Of a DNA stretch of 64,000 bases, positions 25,420 through 35,300 are shown one piece after another; position 1 is the first letter of the stretch, and every line of letters begins with the position of its first letter. A program made the position numbers and the translations under genes. This DNA is from Caulobacter sp. UNC279MFTsu5.1 (GTDB taxonomy: Bacteria > Pseudomonadota > Alphaproteobacteria > Caulobacterales > Caulobacteraceae). The stretch covers positions 103,523-167,522 of the forward strand of contig NZ_FORN01000007.1 of the NCBI RefSeq assembly GCF_900114015.1. Reading direction: 5' to 3'. The notes below the pieces were generated by a model that searched no databases, had not been told where the DNA came from, and worked only from the letters and a program-made list of their open reading frames with translations.

Positions 25420-26047
25420 TCTGATCGATCAACTGGCGGCCGACCCGCGCGCCGTTCCGGCCGGGACGGTGCCGCGCCGCTTCGCCGGCGTGGCCGTGGT
25501 CGGGGCCCTGGCGGCCCTGGTCCTGGTGCTGGCCTGGCTGGGAACGCGGCAGGACCTGGCCCAGGCGATGACCGGCCGAATGTTCTGGATGAAGGCCGCC
25601 TACACCGCCCTGCTCGGCGTGGCGGGCTTCTGGGCCCTGGAGCGCCTGGCCCGGCCCGAGGGCGTCGCGAGGAAGGCGCTGCTGTTCGGAGCCCTGGTGC
25701 TGGCGTTGTTCGTCGGCCTGGGCTTCGGCCAATGGCTGGCCGCCGATCCGGAGCACCGGCGGCTGATGATGATGGGCGGATCCTGGAAGGTCTGCGCCCG
25801 CAACATCCTGGCCCTGGCCCTGCCGGGGCTGGCGGCGACGCTGGCGGTGCTGCGCGGCATGGCCCCGACCCGCCCGGCCCTGACCGGCTTCGCGGCCGGC
25901 GCCTTCGCCGGCGGGGTGGCGGCCACGGTCTACGGCCTGCACTGCGGCGAGAGCACCATGGTGTTCGTGGGGACCTGGTACACCCTGGGGGTGCTGGGGA
26001 CCGGGGCGCTGGGCGCGCTGGTGGGGAAGTGGGCGCTGCGGTGGTGA
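25406..26047 (+). CDS. nrsF: DUF1109 anti-sigma factor (NrsF-like)
   Basis: A 213-residue inner-membrane protein with six hydrophobic segments and the short N-terminal cytoplasmic part (TDDLIDQLAADPRAVPAGTV) of the DUF1109 family. Cysteines at 130 (GSWKVCARN) and 180 (YGLHCGESTM) fall one residue from C131 and C181, the pair I recall as needed for metal sensing in Caulobacter NrsF. It starts with GTG inside the end of sigF, so the two are coupled and made in fixed ratio. It should hold SigF at the membrane until metal stress releases it. Confidence 0.9.
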   Translation: MRTDDLIDQLAADPRAVPAGTVPRRFAGVAVVGALAALVLVLAWLGTRQDLAQAMTGRMFWMKAAYTALLGVAGFWALERLARPEGVARKALLFGALVLALFVGLGFGQWLAADPEHRRLMMMGGSWKVCARNILALALPGLAATLAVLRGMAPTRPALTGFAAGAFAGGVAATVYGLHCGESTMVFVGTWYTLGVLGTGALGALVGKWALRW

Positions 26048-26076
26048 GCGCTTCCCAATCCCAATACAAAAAGCCT

Positions 26077-26178
26077 GTCATCCCGGACGAAGCGCGGAGC
26101 GCGAAGATCCGGGACCGGGCCGAAGCGCTGAGCTCTGGCGTCGGTCCCGGCTCTCCGCTTCGCTGCGGCCGGGATGAC
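26077..26178. repeat. D-family palindromic repeat (copy 6)
   Basis: A 102-bp element between the convergent nrsF and efp genes, with GTCATCCCGGACGAAGC and CGGCCGGGATGAC ends. Confidence 0.75.
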
Positions 26179-26204
26179 AGGCTTTTGAAAGCTCTGGGCG
26201 GACC

Positions 26205-26774
26205 CTAGTCCTTCGCCCGTTCCTGGTACGAGCCGTCCTCGGTCAGGATGATCACCTTGGTGCCGGCCGCGATGTACGGCGGGACCATGGTGCGCACGCC
26301 GTTGCTGAGCACGGCGGGCTTGTACGAGGACGAGGCGGTCTGGCCCTTCACCGACGGCTCGGTGTCGACGATCTCCAGCACCACGGTGCGCGGCAGCTCC
26401 AGGGCGATCGGCACCTCGTTGTGCGTCGACAGCTGGACGGTCATGCCTTCCTGCAGGTAGGCGCCCAGGTCGCCGACCACCTCTTCGCTCGCCACCAGCT
26501 GGTCGTAGCTTTCCGGGTTCATGAAGTGGTAGCCCTCGCCGTCCTGGTACAGGAAGGTGTGGTTGCGCTGGTCGACGAAGGCGCGCTCGACCTGCTCGGT
26601 CGTGCGGTAGCGTTCCGACACCTTCACCCCGTCCGAGATGCGGCGCATGTTCAGCTGGGTGACCGGCGTGCCCTTGCCGGGGTGGATGTTTTCGGCGTTG
26701 AGGACCACGTAGAGCTTGCCGTCCATATCGACGACGGAACCCTTCCTCAGCGAGCTGGCGGCGACTTTAGTCAC
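26205..26774 (-). CDS. efp: Elongation factor P
   Basis: A 189-residue translation factor that relieves ribosome stalling at polyproline. The KOW-like N-terminal domain carries the modification loop NIHPGKGTP with K34, the residue lysylated by EpmA in E. coli. The two OB domains follow ([20 protein letters not shown], then [14 protein letters not shown] and [17 protein letters not shown]). The start codon is GTG at 26774. The gene is divergent from epmA across 109 bp, and an EpmB-like gene lies at 31136, so the full lysylation pathway appears to be present. Confidence 0.96.
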   Translation of the reverse strand: MTKVAASSLRKGSVVDMDGKLYVVLNAENIHPGKGTPVTQLNMRRISDGVKVSERYRTTEQVERAFVDQRNHTFLYQDGEGYHFMNPESYDQLVASEEVVGDLGAYLQEGMTVQLSTHNEVPIALELPRTVVLEIVDTEPSVKGQTASSSYKPAVLSNGVRTMVPPYIAAGTKVIILTEDGSYQERAKD

Positions 26775-26883
26775 TTAGTTCGTCCTTGATCCCGCGGCGG
26801 CCGGGGCCGCGCGAATTTGCGTTGGATATCGCCCTCCTATAGCGATCCTCGCCAAGTTCGCCAGCCCGACCAGAGCGTTTCCC

Positions 26884-27933
26884 GTGCCGACAGCCTCATC
26901 CTCGCCCTGGTGGCGACCCGAAAACCACGCCGACCGGCGGCCGTTCCTGCTGGTCCGCAACCGGATCAAGGCCGCGTTCCGGTCCTGGTTCGAGGCTCGC
27001 GGCTTCCTGGAGGTCGAGACCGCGGCCCTGCAGGTCTCGCCTGGCAACGAGGCGCACCTGCACGCCTTCGAGACCGCCGCCCTGACGCTTTCCGGGGAAA
27101 GCGCGCCGCTCTATCTGCACACCTCGCCGGAGTTCTCGTGCAAGAAGCTGCTGGCGGCGGGCGAGCGGCGGATCTTCGATTTCGGCAAGGTCTGGCGCAA
27201 CCGCGAGCGCGGGGCGCTGCACCATCCGGAGTTCACCATGCTGGAATGGTACCGGGTCGGCGAGCCCTACCAGGCCCTGATGGACGACTGCGCGGCCCTG
27301 CTGGCCCTGGCGGCGGAAACGGCGGGAACCCCCCAGTTCCGCTTCCGCGGCCACGTCTGCGATCCGTTCGCCGCGCCCGAGCGGGTGACGGTGGCGCGGG
27401 CCTTCGCGCGGCACGCTGGCGTCGACCTGCTGGCCTCGATCGGGGCCGGCGGCGAGACCGACCGCGACGCCCTGGCGGCCTCGGCCCGGGCGGCCGGGAT
27501 CCGCGTCGCCGACGACGACACGTGGGCCGACGTGTTCAGCCGGGTGATCGTCGAGCAGGTCGAACCGAACCTGGGCGTCGGCCGGGCGACGATCCTCTGC
27601 GAATACCCGACCGCCGAGGCGGCCCTGGCCCGGCCCAAGCCCGGCGACCCGCGCGTGGCCGAGCGGTTCGAGCTCTATGCCTGCGGCGTCGAGCTGGCCA
27701 ACGCCTTCGGCGAGCTGACCGACGCCGGCGAGCAGCGCCGCCGCTTCGAGGCCGAGATGGACGAGAAGGCCCGGGTCTATGGCGAACGCTATCCGCTGGA
27801 CGAGGACTTCCTGGCGGCGTTGGAGATCATGCCGCAGGCCTCCGGCTCGGCCCTGGGCTTCGACCGCCTGGTGATGCTGGCGGCCGGCGCGTCGCGGGTG
27901 GACCAGGTGCTGTGGACGCCGGTGGCGGGGTAG
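26884..27933 (+). CDS. epmA: EF-P lysine ligase
   Basis: A 349-residue class II lysyl-tRNA-synthetase paralogue without the N-terminal anticodon domain. It transfers (R)-beta-lysine onto K34 of EF-P instead of charging tRNA. Class II motifs are present: motif 1 FLEVETAALQVSPGNE, motif 2 FDFGKVWRNRERGALHHPEF and motif 3 GSALGFDRLVML. The start is GTG at 26884. Its last codons (SRVDQVLWTPVAG) recur as a stop-containing remnant at 29126-29174, beyond a lactonase gene, suggesting a recombination event at this gene's 3' end. Confidence 0.95.
   Translation: MPTASSSPWWRPENHADRRPFLLVRNRIKAAFRSWFEARGFLEVETAALQVSPGNEAHLHAFETAALTLSGESAPLYLHTSPEFSCKKLLAAGERRIFDFGKVWRNRERGALHHPEFTMLEWYRVGEPYQALMDDCAALLALAAETAGTPQFRFRGHVCDPFAAPERVTVARAFARHAGVDLLASIGAGGETDRDALAASARAAGIRVADDDTWADVFSRVIVEQVEPNLGVGRATILCEYPTAEAALARPKPGDPRVAERFELYACGVELANAFGELTDAGEQRRRFEAEMDEKARVYGERYPLDEDFLAALEIMPQASGSALGFDRLVMLAAGASRVDQVLWTPVAG
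27891..27928 (+). repeat. Left copy of a 38-bp direct repeat at the epmA 3' end
   Basis: GTCGCGGGTGGACCAGGTGC and the following 18 bases recur with 36 of 38 identical bases at 29126, 1235 bp away. The lactonase gene lies between. Confidence 0.9.
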
Positions 27934-27950
27934 GGGGCGCCGCGCCGGGC

Positions 27951-29054
27951 CTACGGCAGCGGGACCAGCATCACCGGCCGTGACATCTCGAACCGCTTCC
28001 CGGTCGCCGTCAGCCGGCCGTCCGCCGCGACGCGGAACACAGCGATGTCGTTGCTGCGCTGGTGCGCCACGAACAGGCGCTTCCGCGCCTCGTCCAGCAG
28101 GAAGAACCGGGGCCAGTCGCCCCCCGTCGCGATCGTCTGCAAGGGGGTCAGCAGGCCGTCCGCGCCGATGCGGAAACTGGCGATCGAGTTGTGGCCGCGG
28201 TTGGACATGTAGAGCACGTCGCCGGCGGCGTTGATCGTCAGATGCGCCGCCTGGCTCTTGCCGGCGAAATCGGCCGGCAGGGTGCTGACGGTCTGCAGGG
28301 CGGTCAGGGTTCCGTCCGGCGCGCGCGCGAAGGCGACGACGGTGTTGGCGTATTCGGTGACCACATAGGCGAAGCGGCCCTTGGGATGGAAAGCCATGTG
28401 GCGCGGTCCCGACCCCTTGGGCAGGGTGGCGGCGACGGTCGGGGCGCCGACCGTCCCGGACCTGGCGTCGTAGGGATAGGCGCGGATCTCGTCGTGCCCC
28501 AGGTCGCTGACATAGAGGCGGTCGCCCTCCGGCGACCACTGGACCCAGTGGGCGTGGCCGGCCTCGAACGCCGTCTTCGGCTCGCCGGCCGCGTGCAGCA
28601 CCTGGGGGCCGGGCTGGATCGCGCCGGTGGCCGGGTCGAGGCGGAAGACCGCCACCACGTCGCCGAAATAGTTGGCCACGGCCAGGCGGCTCTTGTCGGG
28701 GCTGAGGGCCAGGTAACAGGGCGCGCCGGCTTCGGACGGCTGGACGGCCAGGGGCTTCAGCGTCCGGCCGTCCGGCGACAGTCGGTAGGCGCCCACCCGC
28801 CCGGCGCTCTCGATCTCGTCGGTGACGTAGAGCCGACCGGTCTTGGGGTCGTGCAGCGCGAACGAGGCGTTCTCGACGTCGGCGAAGGTCCGCACGGCGG
28901 TGAAACGGTCGGTCGCCGCGTCGAACTTCAGCAGCGACATGCCTTTGTGGCCATCGGCGCTGTAGGTCCCGACCAGATATCGCGTCTCGGCCAGGGCCGC
29001 GCCCCCGCCCAACATCACCGCCGCCGCGAAGACCAGGGTGGAGATCAGTTTCAT
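27951..29054 (-). CDS. Secreted lactonase of the 6-phosphogluconolactonase-like family
   Basis: A 367-residue seven-bladed beta-propeller of the lactonase family (PF10282 type) with a signal peptide (KLISTLVFAAAVMLGGGAAL, cleavage near LAE). The blade motifs are regular (GRLYVTDEIESAGRVGAYRL, CYLALSPDKSRLAVANYFG, DRLYVSDLGHDEI, GPRHMAFHPKGRFAYVVTEY, RFFLLDEARKRLFVAHQRSN). Export means it probably acts on an extracytoplasmic lactone rather than in the pentose phosphate pathway. It is leftward, convergent with epmA, and lies inside the epmA 3'-end duplication. Confidence 0.88.
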   Translation of the reverse strand: MKLISTLVFAAAVMLGGGAALAETRYLVGTYSADGHKGMSLLKFDAATDRFTAVRTFADVENASFALHDPKTGRLYVTDEIESAGRVGAYRLSPDGRTLKPLAVQPSEAGAPCYLALSPDKSRLAVANYFGDVVAVFRLDPATGAIQPGPQVLHAAGEPKTAFEAGHAHWVQWSPEGDRLYVSDLGHDEIRAYPYDARSGTVGAPTVAATLPKGSGPRHMAFHPKGRFAYVVTEYANTVVAFARAPDGTLTALQTVSTLPADFAGKSQAAHLTINAAGDVLYMSNRGHNSIASFRIGADGLLTPLQTIATGGDWPRFFLLDEARKRLFVAHQRSNDIAVFRVAADGRLTATGKRFEMSRPVMLVPLP

Positions 29055-29125
29055 GGTCGGGCGCTCCGTTTGGAAACGCTTATCCAGCGATTCTGCGGTG
29101 ATCGGTCAGGTCGCGTTCGGCGGGT

Positions 29126-29174
29126 GTCGCGGGTGGACCAGGCGCTGTGGACGCCGGTGCCGGAGACGCGCTAG
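29126..29174 (+). pseudogene. Remnant of an epmA 3' end
   Basis: The frame here reads SRVDQALWTPVPETR followed by TAG at 29172. This is the C-terminal end of an EpmA protein, slightly different from the intact gene's SRVDQVLWTPVAG. Nothing else of epmA precedes it, so it is a leftover of duplication or replacement. Confidence 0.75.
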
Positions 29175-29200
29175 CGTCGCGGCCGGGCAGGGGGATCAGC

Positions 29201-29758
29201 ATGGACAGACGCAGGGTGCTAGGCTTTGGCGCGGTGCTGGCGGCGATGGGCGGCAAGGCGCGCGCCCGGCCGAAGGACTGGCCGCCCACGCCCAAGTGGC
29301 GACCCTCGTTCGCCCAGCCTCTGGCCGCCGTGATCGACCGGATGCGCTACTATACCGATCAGGCGCGCGACTTCGCGGTGTTCCGGAATGGAACCTGCGC
29401 GCTGCTGGAGGCCGGTCTTTCGGACGCCGAGGCGAAGACCGCCGCCAACGCGATCCTGGGCGAAGTCTTCCACGCGCACCCCGACATGAATCCGCTGCGG
29501 ATGGACGACGGCAACGTCATGGTTCGATTCAGCCAACCGGCGCTCAACATCGTGGTGCTGACGACCGTCGCGCGCGCGCACTGGGCCGAGATCGAGGCGC
29601 GCCACAAGGACGGCCTGGTCCGGGGCGAGGTCATGCTTTCACCTCAGGGACAGAACGTCTTCGACGATCGGGGGAAGATGGGGCTGTTCGGCCGGGCCCT
29701 GATGTTCATGGACGCCCAGGCGCCCGAGATCGTCCGGATCGAGCGTCGATCAGCCTAA
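29201..29758 (+). CDS. Exported protein with Tat-like signal, function unknown
   Basis: A 185-residue protein beginning MDRRRVLGFGAVLAAMGGKARA, a short arginine-rich leader resembling a Tat or Sec signal. The mature part is mixed alpha/beta (VIDRMRYYTDQARDFAVFRN, TAANAILGEVFHAHPDMNPL, MVRFSQPALNIVVLTTVARA) without a family I recognise. The ATG at 29201 follows GGGGGA. It starts 26 bp after the epmA remnant and may have been the original neighbour of epmA. It is convergent with the methyltransferase gene, overlapping it by four bases. Confidence 0.72.
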   Translation: MDRRRVLGFGAVLAAMGGKARARPKDWPPTPKWRPSFAQPLAAVIDRMRYYTDQARDFAVFRNGTCALLEAGLSDAEAKTAANAILGEVFHAHPDMNPLRMDDGNVMVRFSQPALNIVVLTTVARAHWAEIEARHKDGLVRGEVMLSPQGQNVFDDRGKMGLFGRALMFMDAQAPEIVRIERRSA

Positions 29759-30597
29759 TCGCTGTTGCGGGCCTTGATCATCCAGCACGCCGCTGTGAAT
29801 CGCGCCACGCCGTCGGACACGAAGGGCTCGAACCCCCGTCGCACGGCCGCGATCACCACGTGGCGGCGGTCCGGCTCCAGGCTGGGCAGCACCAGGCTGA
29901 CCGGCCCCATGCGGGTGGCGTAGATCTCCAGGTCCTGCGCCGGGACCACGCAGGCGAGGTCCAGCGGCGCGAGGTCCACGTCCCGCCAGCCGGCCGCCGA
30001 CAGGATCCCGGCCACCCGGTCCGGGTCGGCGAAGGCGAACTGGCCGGGGGCGTTGGGGTCGCGCGGCGGCGCTTCGGGCAGCAGCGGGGCGGCGGCGCGT
30101 TCGGCGGCGGTCATGAAGGGGTTCGCCGCCATGCCGCGCCAGGCGATCATCGCCAGCCGGGCGTCGTCCAGCGCGGCGCGGCGCAGGTTGGCGAAGGCGG
30201 CGACCGGGTCGTCGAAGAACATCACCCCGAACCGCGAGATCACCGCGTCGAAGCGGGCGGGCTGGAAGGCGTGCAACTGAGCGTCGGCGACCACGAAGTC
30301 GGTGTTGTCGGCGCCCATCTCGACCGCCCGCCGCCGCGCCAGTTCGACCAATGGGACCGACAGGTCCAGGCCGGTGCAGCGTCCTTGCCCACCCAGGCTC
30401 CGCGCCACGGCGAAGGTGGTCGCGCCGGCCCCGCAGCCGACGTCGAGCACGTCCCGCGCGCCCTGGACCGCCTCGACCAGCGGCTGCTCGAACGGCGCGA
30501 GCAGGCGGTCGAGCATGGCGTTCTGCTCGACCCAGTTCTGGCCGGCCTGGTTGTTCCAGAGCTCGGCCTGGGCCTGGTTGGCTTGCGGCTGCGTCAC
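29755..30597 (-). CDS. Class I SAM-dependent methyltransferase
   Basis: A 280-residue methyltransferase with the Rossmann SAM motifs VLDVGCGAGATTFAVARS (motif I), GLDLSVPLVELARRR (post I), FVVADAQLHAF and FDAVISRFGVMFFDDPVAAF (motifs II and III), so a small-molecule substrate is likely. The start is GTG at 30597 with an excellent AAGGAGG six bases upstream. It is divergent from the MerR-family regulator at 30663 and likely controlled by it through the palindrome at 30641. The substrate is unknown. Confidence 0.9.
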   Translation of the reverse strand: MTQPQANQAQAELWNNQAGQNWVEQNAMLDRLLAPFEQPLVEAVQGARDVLDVGCGAGATTFAVARSLGGQGRCTGLDLSVPLVELARRRAVEMGADNTDFVVADAQLHAFQPARFDAVISRFGVMFFDDPVAAFANLRRAALDDARLAMIAWRGMAANPFMTAAERAAAPLLPEAPPRDPNAPGQFAFADPDRVAGILSAAGWRDVDLAPLDLACVVPAQDLEIYATRMGPVSLVLPSLEPDRRHVVIAAVRRGFEPFVSDGVARFTAACWMIKARNSD

Positions 30598-30640
30598 GCG
30601 ATCCTCCTTGCCTTCGATGTCGGGCTTGGAGGAAGCTACG

Positions 30641-30660
30641 ACTTCAAGTTCACTTGAGGT
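30641..30660. promoter_or_regulatory. MerR-type palindromic operator
   Basis: ACTTCAAGTTCACTTGAGGT is a near-perfect 20-bp palindrome similar in form to SoxR/MerR-family operators. It ends two bases before the regulator's ATG and lies 44 bp upstream of the divergent methyltransferase, so both promoters could overlap it. Confidence 0.75.
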
Positions 30661-30662
30661 CA

Positions 30663-31088
30663 ATGGTGAAACTGCTCGACATCGCCCAGGTCGCCGCCGC
30701 CACCGGCATGGCGGCCTCGCGGCTGCGCTTCTACGAGGAGAAGGGGCTGATCGCCTCGGTCGGCCGGCGGGGGCTGAAGCGCCTGTTCGAGCCCGACGTG
30801 ATCGAGCGCCTGTCGCTGATCGCCCTGGCCCAGACGGCCGGTTTCTCGCTGGACGAGATCGCCGGCATGGTCGACGAGGCGGGCCGGCCGCGCCTGGACC
30901 GCGCCCAGCTGGCGGCCAGGGCCGACGACCTGGACCGGACGATCCGCCGCCTGGGGGCGCTGCGCGACGGCCTGCGCCACGCCGCCGCCTGCCCCGCGCC
31001 CAGCCACATGGAGTGCCCGACGTTCCGGCGGCTGCTGAAGGGCGCGGTCGAGACCCGGCGGCGGACGTTTGTCGAGGACCTCGGCTGA
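30663..31088 (+). CDS. MerR-family transcriptional regulator
   Basis: A 141-residue MerR-type activator/repressor. The helix-turn-helix (LDIAQVAAATGMAASRLRFY) and the wing (EEKGLIASVGRRGLKRLF) are at residues 4-42, followed by the dimerisation coiled coil (ARADDLDRTIRRLGALRDGL). The C-terminus has two cysteines seven residues apart (CPAPSHMEC), not the four-Cys iron-sulfur pattern of SoxR, so the signal is unknown; thiol or metal sensing is possible. It is divergent from the methyltransferase. Confidence 0.88.
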   Translation: MVKLLDIAQVAAATGMAASRLRFYEEKGLIASVGRRGLKRLFEPDVIERLSLIALAQTAGFSLDEIAGMVDEAGRPRLDRAQLAARADDLDRTIRRLGALRDGLRHAAACPAPSHMECPTFRRLLKGAVETRRRTFVEDLG

Positions 31089-31135
31089 GGCGCCGCATTG
31101 CCCCGGACGGCCTAATCGGCCATATCCCGCGCCTC

Positions 31136-32185
31136 ATGACCGCCGCCCGCACCCTTCGCAGCGCCGCCGCCCTGGCCCAGGCCGGCCTGATCGCCCCCGA
31201 GCGCCTGCCGGCGCTGGAGGCGGTGGCCGCGCGCTATGCGGTGGCGATCACCCCGGCCATGGCCGAGCTGATCGACCCGGCCAACGAGAGCGACCCGATC
31301 GCCCGCCAGTTCCTGCCCGACGCGGCCGAGTTGCTGGAAAACCCGGGCGAGGTCGCCGACCCGATCGGCGACGCGGTCCACAGCCCGGTCGAGGGGATCG
31401 TCCACCGCTATCCCGACCGCGTGCTGCTCAAGCCCACCCACACCTGCGCGGTCTATTGCCGGTTCTGCTTCCGCCGCGAGGTGGTGGGGCCGGACGGCGC
31501 GGCCAACCTGTCGCCCGACAAGCTGGACGCCGCCTTCGCCTACATCGCGGCCCATCCGGAGATCTGGGAGGTGATCGTCACCGGCGGCGACCCGCTGGTG
31601 CTGTCGCCGCGCCGGCTGCGCGACCTTTCCCAGCGGCTGGCGGCCATCGACCACGTCAAGGTCGTGCGCTTCCACACCCGCGTACCGGTGGTCGACCCGG
31701 CGGCGATCGACGACGCCATGGTCCAGGCGCTGAAGGCCAGCGGCAAGACGGTCTATGTCGCCCTGCACGCCAACCACGTCCGCGAGCTGACGCCGGCGGC
31801 GCGGGCCGCCGTCGCCCGGATCGTCGACGCCGGGATCCCGATGCTGAGCCAGACCGTGCTGCTGAAGGGCGTCAACGACGATCCGGAAACCCTGGGCGCC
31901 CTGATGCGCGGCTTCGTCGAGAACCGGATCCGGCCCTACTATCTGCACCACGGCGACCACGCGCCGGGCACCGCCCACCTGCGGACCACGGTGGCGGAAG
32001 GCCGCGCCCTGATGCGCGCCATCCGTGGCCGGTTCTCGGGGCTCTGCCAGCCGACCTACGTGCTCGACATCCCCGACGGCCACGGCAAGGTCCCGATCGG
32101 CCCGGACTACCTGGCCGTCGACGGCGAGGTCGAGGACCCGAACGGCGGGGCGCACGTGTATCCGCCGTTTCGCGCCGACAATTAG
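31136..32185 (+). CDS. epmB: Lysine 2,3-aminomutase family protein (EpmB-like)
   Basis: A 349-residue radical-SAM enzyme. The [4Fe-4S] motif is C104-AVY-C108-RF-C111, followed by the KamA-type sequence VIVTGGDPLVLSPRRL, KVVRFHTRVPVVDPA, LHANHVREL and MLSQTVLLKGVNDD. EpmB makes (R)-beta-lysine, which EpmA attaches to EF-P. Length close to EpmB and proximity to efp and epmA (about 3.2 kb) support that role over catabolic lysine aminomutase, but the assignment rests on context. The ATG at 31136 gives the best length. Confidence 0.8.
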   Translation: MTAARTLRSAAALAQAGLIAPERLPALEAVAARYAVAITPAMAELIDPANESDPIARQFLPDAAELLENPGEVADPIGDAVHSPVEGIVHRYPDRVLLKPTHTCAVYCRFCFRREVVGPDGAANLSPDKLDAAFAYIAAHPEIWEVIVTGGDPLVLSPRRLRDLSQRLAAIDHVKVVRFHTRVPVVDPAAIDDAMVQALKASGKTVYVALHANHVRELTPAARAAVARIVDAGIPMLSQTVLLKGVNDDPETLGALMRGFVENRIRPYYLHHGDHAPGTAHLRTTVAEGRALMRAIRGRFSGLCQPTYVLDIPDGHGKVPIGPDYLAVDGEVEDPNGGAHVYPPFRADN

Positions 32186-32343
32186 ATCAACCTCGCCGCG
32201 CTTGCGCTGAAGTTGCAGGAAGCGTTGCTTTTCGTTTACCACGCTCTAGCTTAGCCGTTCGGGGACGGGCCGGCGCGGGGGGATGAACGCCCGCGGGCGT
32301 TGTCCTTCGTCAGGCTCGCGGTGGTGAAGGCGTCGGGGGAACT

Positions 32344-35300
32344 ATGAGAACGATCGTGGGCGGCGCGGGCGACGAGGTGCTGACCGGAACCGACCTGGCT
32401 GCGGCCGTCGCGCTGTTGGCGTTGCCGGGCATCGGCTTCGAGGAGATGAACGCGCAGTGGTCGCCGGACGGCACGAAGATCTTCTTCCAGACCGGCGCCA
32501 TCGGCCTGATCCCCCAAGACCAAAACTACAACACCGACGTCTATATCCTCGACGTCGCCACGAGGGTCCTCGGCCTCGCCACGGCCGGCGCGGGCTTCAA
32601 CGCCGATCAGAGGAGTTTCAGTCCCTCAATCTCTCATGACGGCAAGCGGCTGCTGTTCCTCGCCGCGGACAGCAGCGGCTCGTCGGCGGGACCGCTCTAT
32701 GTCCGGGACCTGACCACGGGCGTCGTGAGCGCCATCGACCTGGGCGCCCGTCTCGACGTCGACATGGCCCGGTTCTCGCCCGACGGGACCAAGATCGTGT
32801 TCACCGACTCGGACGCTCCGCGCCACGAGAGGGTCAAGATCAAGGATCTGGTCACTGGCGCGGTCACGCTGGTGGCCGACGAGAGCCTGACTCCTTCGTT
32901 CTCGCCGAACAGCACGAAGGTCGTTTTCGCCAGCTGGACCGACTTCGGCGCCGGCTACAACGGCTACGCCCAGATCTATGTTAAGGATCTGGGCACGGGT
33001 GTCGTCACCCAGGTTTCGACCAGCGCGGCGGGGGTCACGGGCGACAGGGAGGCCCGCAATCCCGTCTTCTCGCCCGACGGCACGAAGCTGCTGTTCGAAA
33101 GCGACTCCAGCAACCTGGTCGCGGGCGACACCAACGGGCGCTCGGACATCTTCTTGAAGGACCTGGTCACGGGCGCCGTCACACGCGTCTCGACCAGCGC
33201 GACGGGCGCCCAGGGCAACGGCTACTTCACCACGGACGCGAGGTTTTCGTCGGATGGCGCGAAGGTGCTGTTCAACACCAATTCCACCAACCTGGTCGCC
33301 GACGGCCTTGGCGGCGGCTTCTTCCTGAAAGACCTTGCGACCGGGGGAGTCGCCAGGGCGACGGGCTGGTCGATGAACGGCGTCTCGGAGGGCGCGGCCT
33401 TCTGGGCCATCTTTTCGCCAGACAATACGCACCTGGCCTTCATGGCCAGCTCGCCGACCGGGGTCGACACGATCTACCTGAAGGACCTGAACAGCGGCAA
33501 CGACCTGATCACCGGCGGCGGCGGTCATGACAAGATCACGGGGCTGTCGGGCGACGACGAACTGCGCGGTGAGGATGGCAACGACCTTATTCTGGGAGAC
33601 GACAACGTCTTTGGCACGCCGGACGGCAACGACAGGCTTTATGGCGGCGACGGCAATGACGTCCTGATCGGCGGCCGGGGGAACGACGTCCTGGATGGCG
33701 GCGTCGGAGACGACATCCTGCTGACCGGCATGGCGGCGGGGGCGATGAACGCCGGCGTGGCGGCGACAGGCCCCTACGCCAATGTGGACGGCGGCAACGA
33801 CCGGCTGGACGGCGGGGCCGGCCAGGACCGGGGCATCCTCCTCTACAATGATCGCACCGCGCCGGTTGTCTTCAACAACAGCGACACCGCGGCGGTGAAC
33901 ACGATCTGGGTCGGCGGCGTGGCCAGTGGGTCCGTGACCAATGTCGAGCGCATCACCTTCCATGGCGGCCAGGGCGCCGACATCATCACCCTCGGCGCCG
34001 GCGACGACCTCATCTGGGGCCTGGGCGGCGCGGACCTCCTGGATGGCGGGGCCGGGATGGACACCGCCGCCTATGGCGACAAGACCCAATCGGTGTTGGT
34101 CGCCCTGAACAGCTTGGGCGACGCGACCGTTTATGTCGGCGGCGTGGCCGAGGACACGCTGCGCAACATCGAGGGCGTGTCCGGCGGCCTGGGCGCCGAC
34201 ACGCTGATCGGCGACGGCCTGGCCAATCTGCTGGGCGGAGACAGTGGCGACGATCGCCTGACCGGAGGCGGCGGCGCCGATCTGATCGACGGCGGCGCGG
34301 GCCGCGACACCGCCGTCTACAGCGACAAGGCCCAGGCGGTGGTGGTGACCCTGAACGGCGCGACCGACGCCGCCGTCACGGTGGGCGGGGCCGCCGAGGA
34401 CACCTTGCGCAATGTCGAGAACGTGATCGGCGGACAGGCGGGCGACATCCTGACCGGCGACGGCGCGGACAACGTCCTCGACGGCGGGGCCGGGGCCGCA
34501 AGCGACGTGCTGCACGGCGCCGCCGGCATGGACACCTTGATCGGCGGGGCCGGCGACGACCTGCTGGACGGCGGCGCGGATGTCGACACCGCCTCCTACG
34601 CCGCGGCGACCGACGGCGTGACCGTGACCCTGGGCCTTTCGGGCGCCCAGGACACCGGCCAGGGCGTGGACACCCTGGTCTCGATCGAGGTGGTCGAGGG
34701 ATCGGCCTGGAACGACGTCCTGACGGGCGACAGCACGGAGAACGGCCTGATCGGCGGCGCGGGCCAGGACTGGTTGCAGAGCCTGAACGGCGCGGACGTG
34801 CTGTCGGGGGGCGACGGCCACGACAGCGTCTGGGGCGGGGCGGGCGACGACGTCCTGGACGGCGGGATGGGCGACGACACGATCGACGGGGGAGCCGGCG
34901 ACGACACGGCCTCGTATCTGACGGCGCTGTCCGGCGTGGTCGTCGATCTGCGGATCGTCGAGGACCAGAACACCCGGGGCGCGGGAACCGACACTCTGAT
35001 CTCGATCGAGAACCTGGTCGGGTCGGCCTTCGGCGATGTCCTGACCGGAACCCTGGACGCCAACCGCATCGACGGCGGCGGCGGCGACGACGTCATCGCT
35101 GGGCGAGGCGGCGACGTGTACTCGCCCGACGGGCTGGGCGACGTGCTCACCGGCGGCGCCGGCGCCGACACCTTCGTCTTCACCTATCGCAATGGGCCCT
35201 CGGACCGGATCACCGACTTCGTGCAGGCCAGCGCTGCGGGGCCGGGCGCCGCGCACGACATGATCGACCTGTCGGCCATCGACTCCAACACCAAGGTGGA

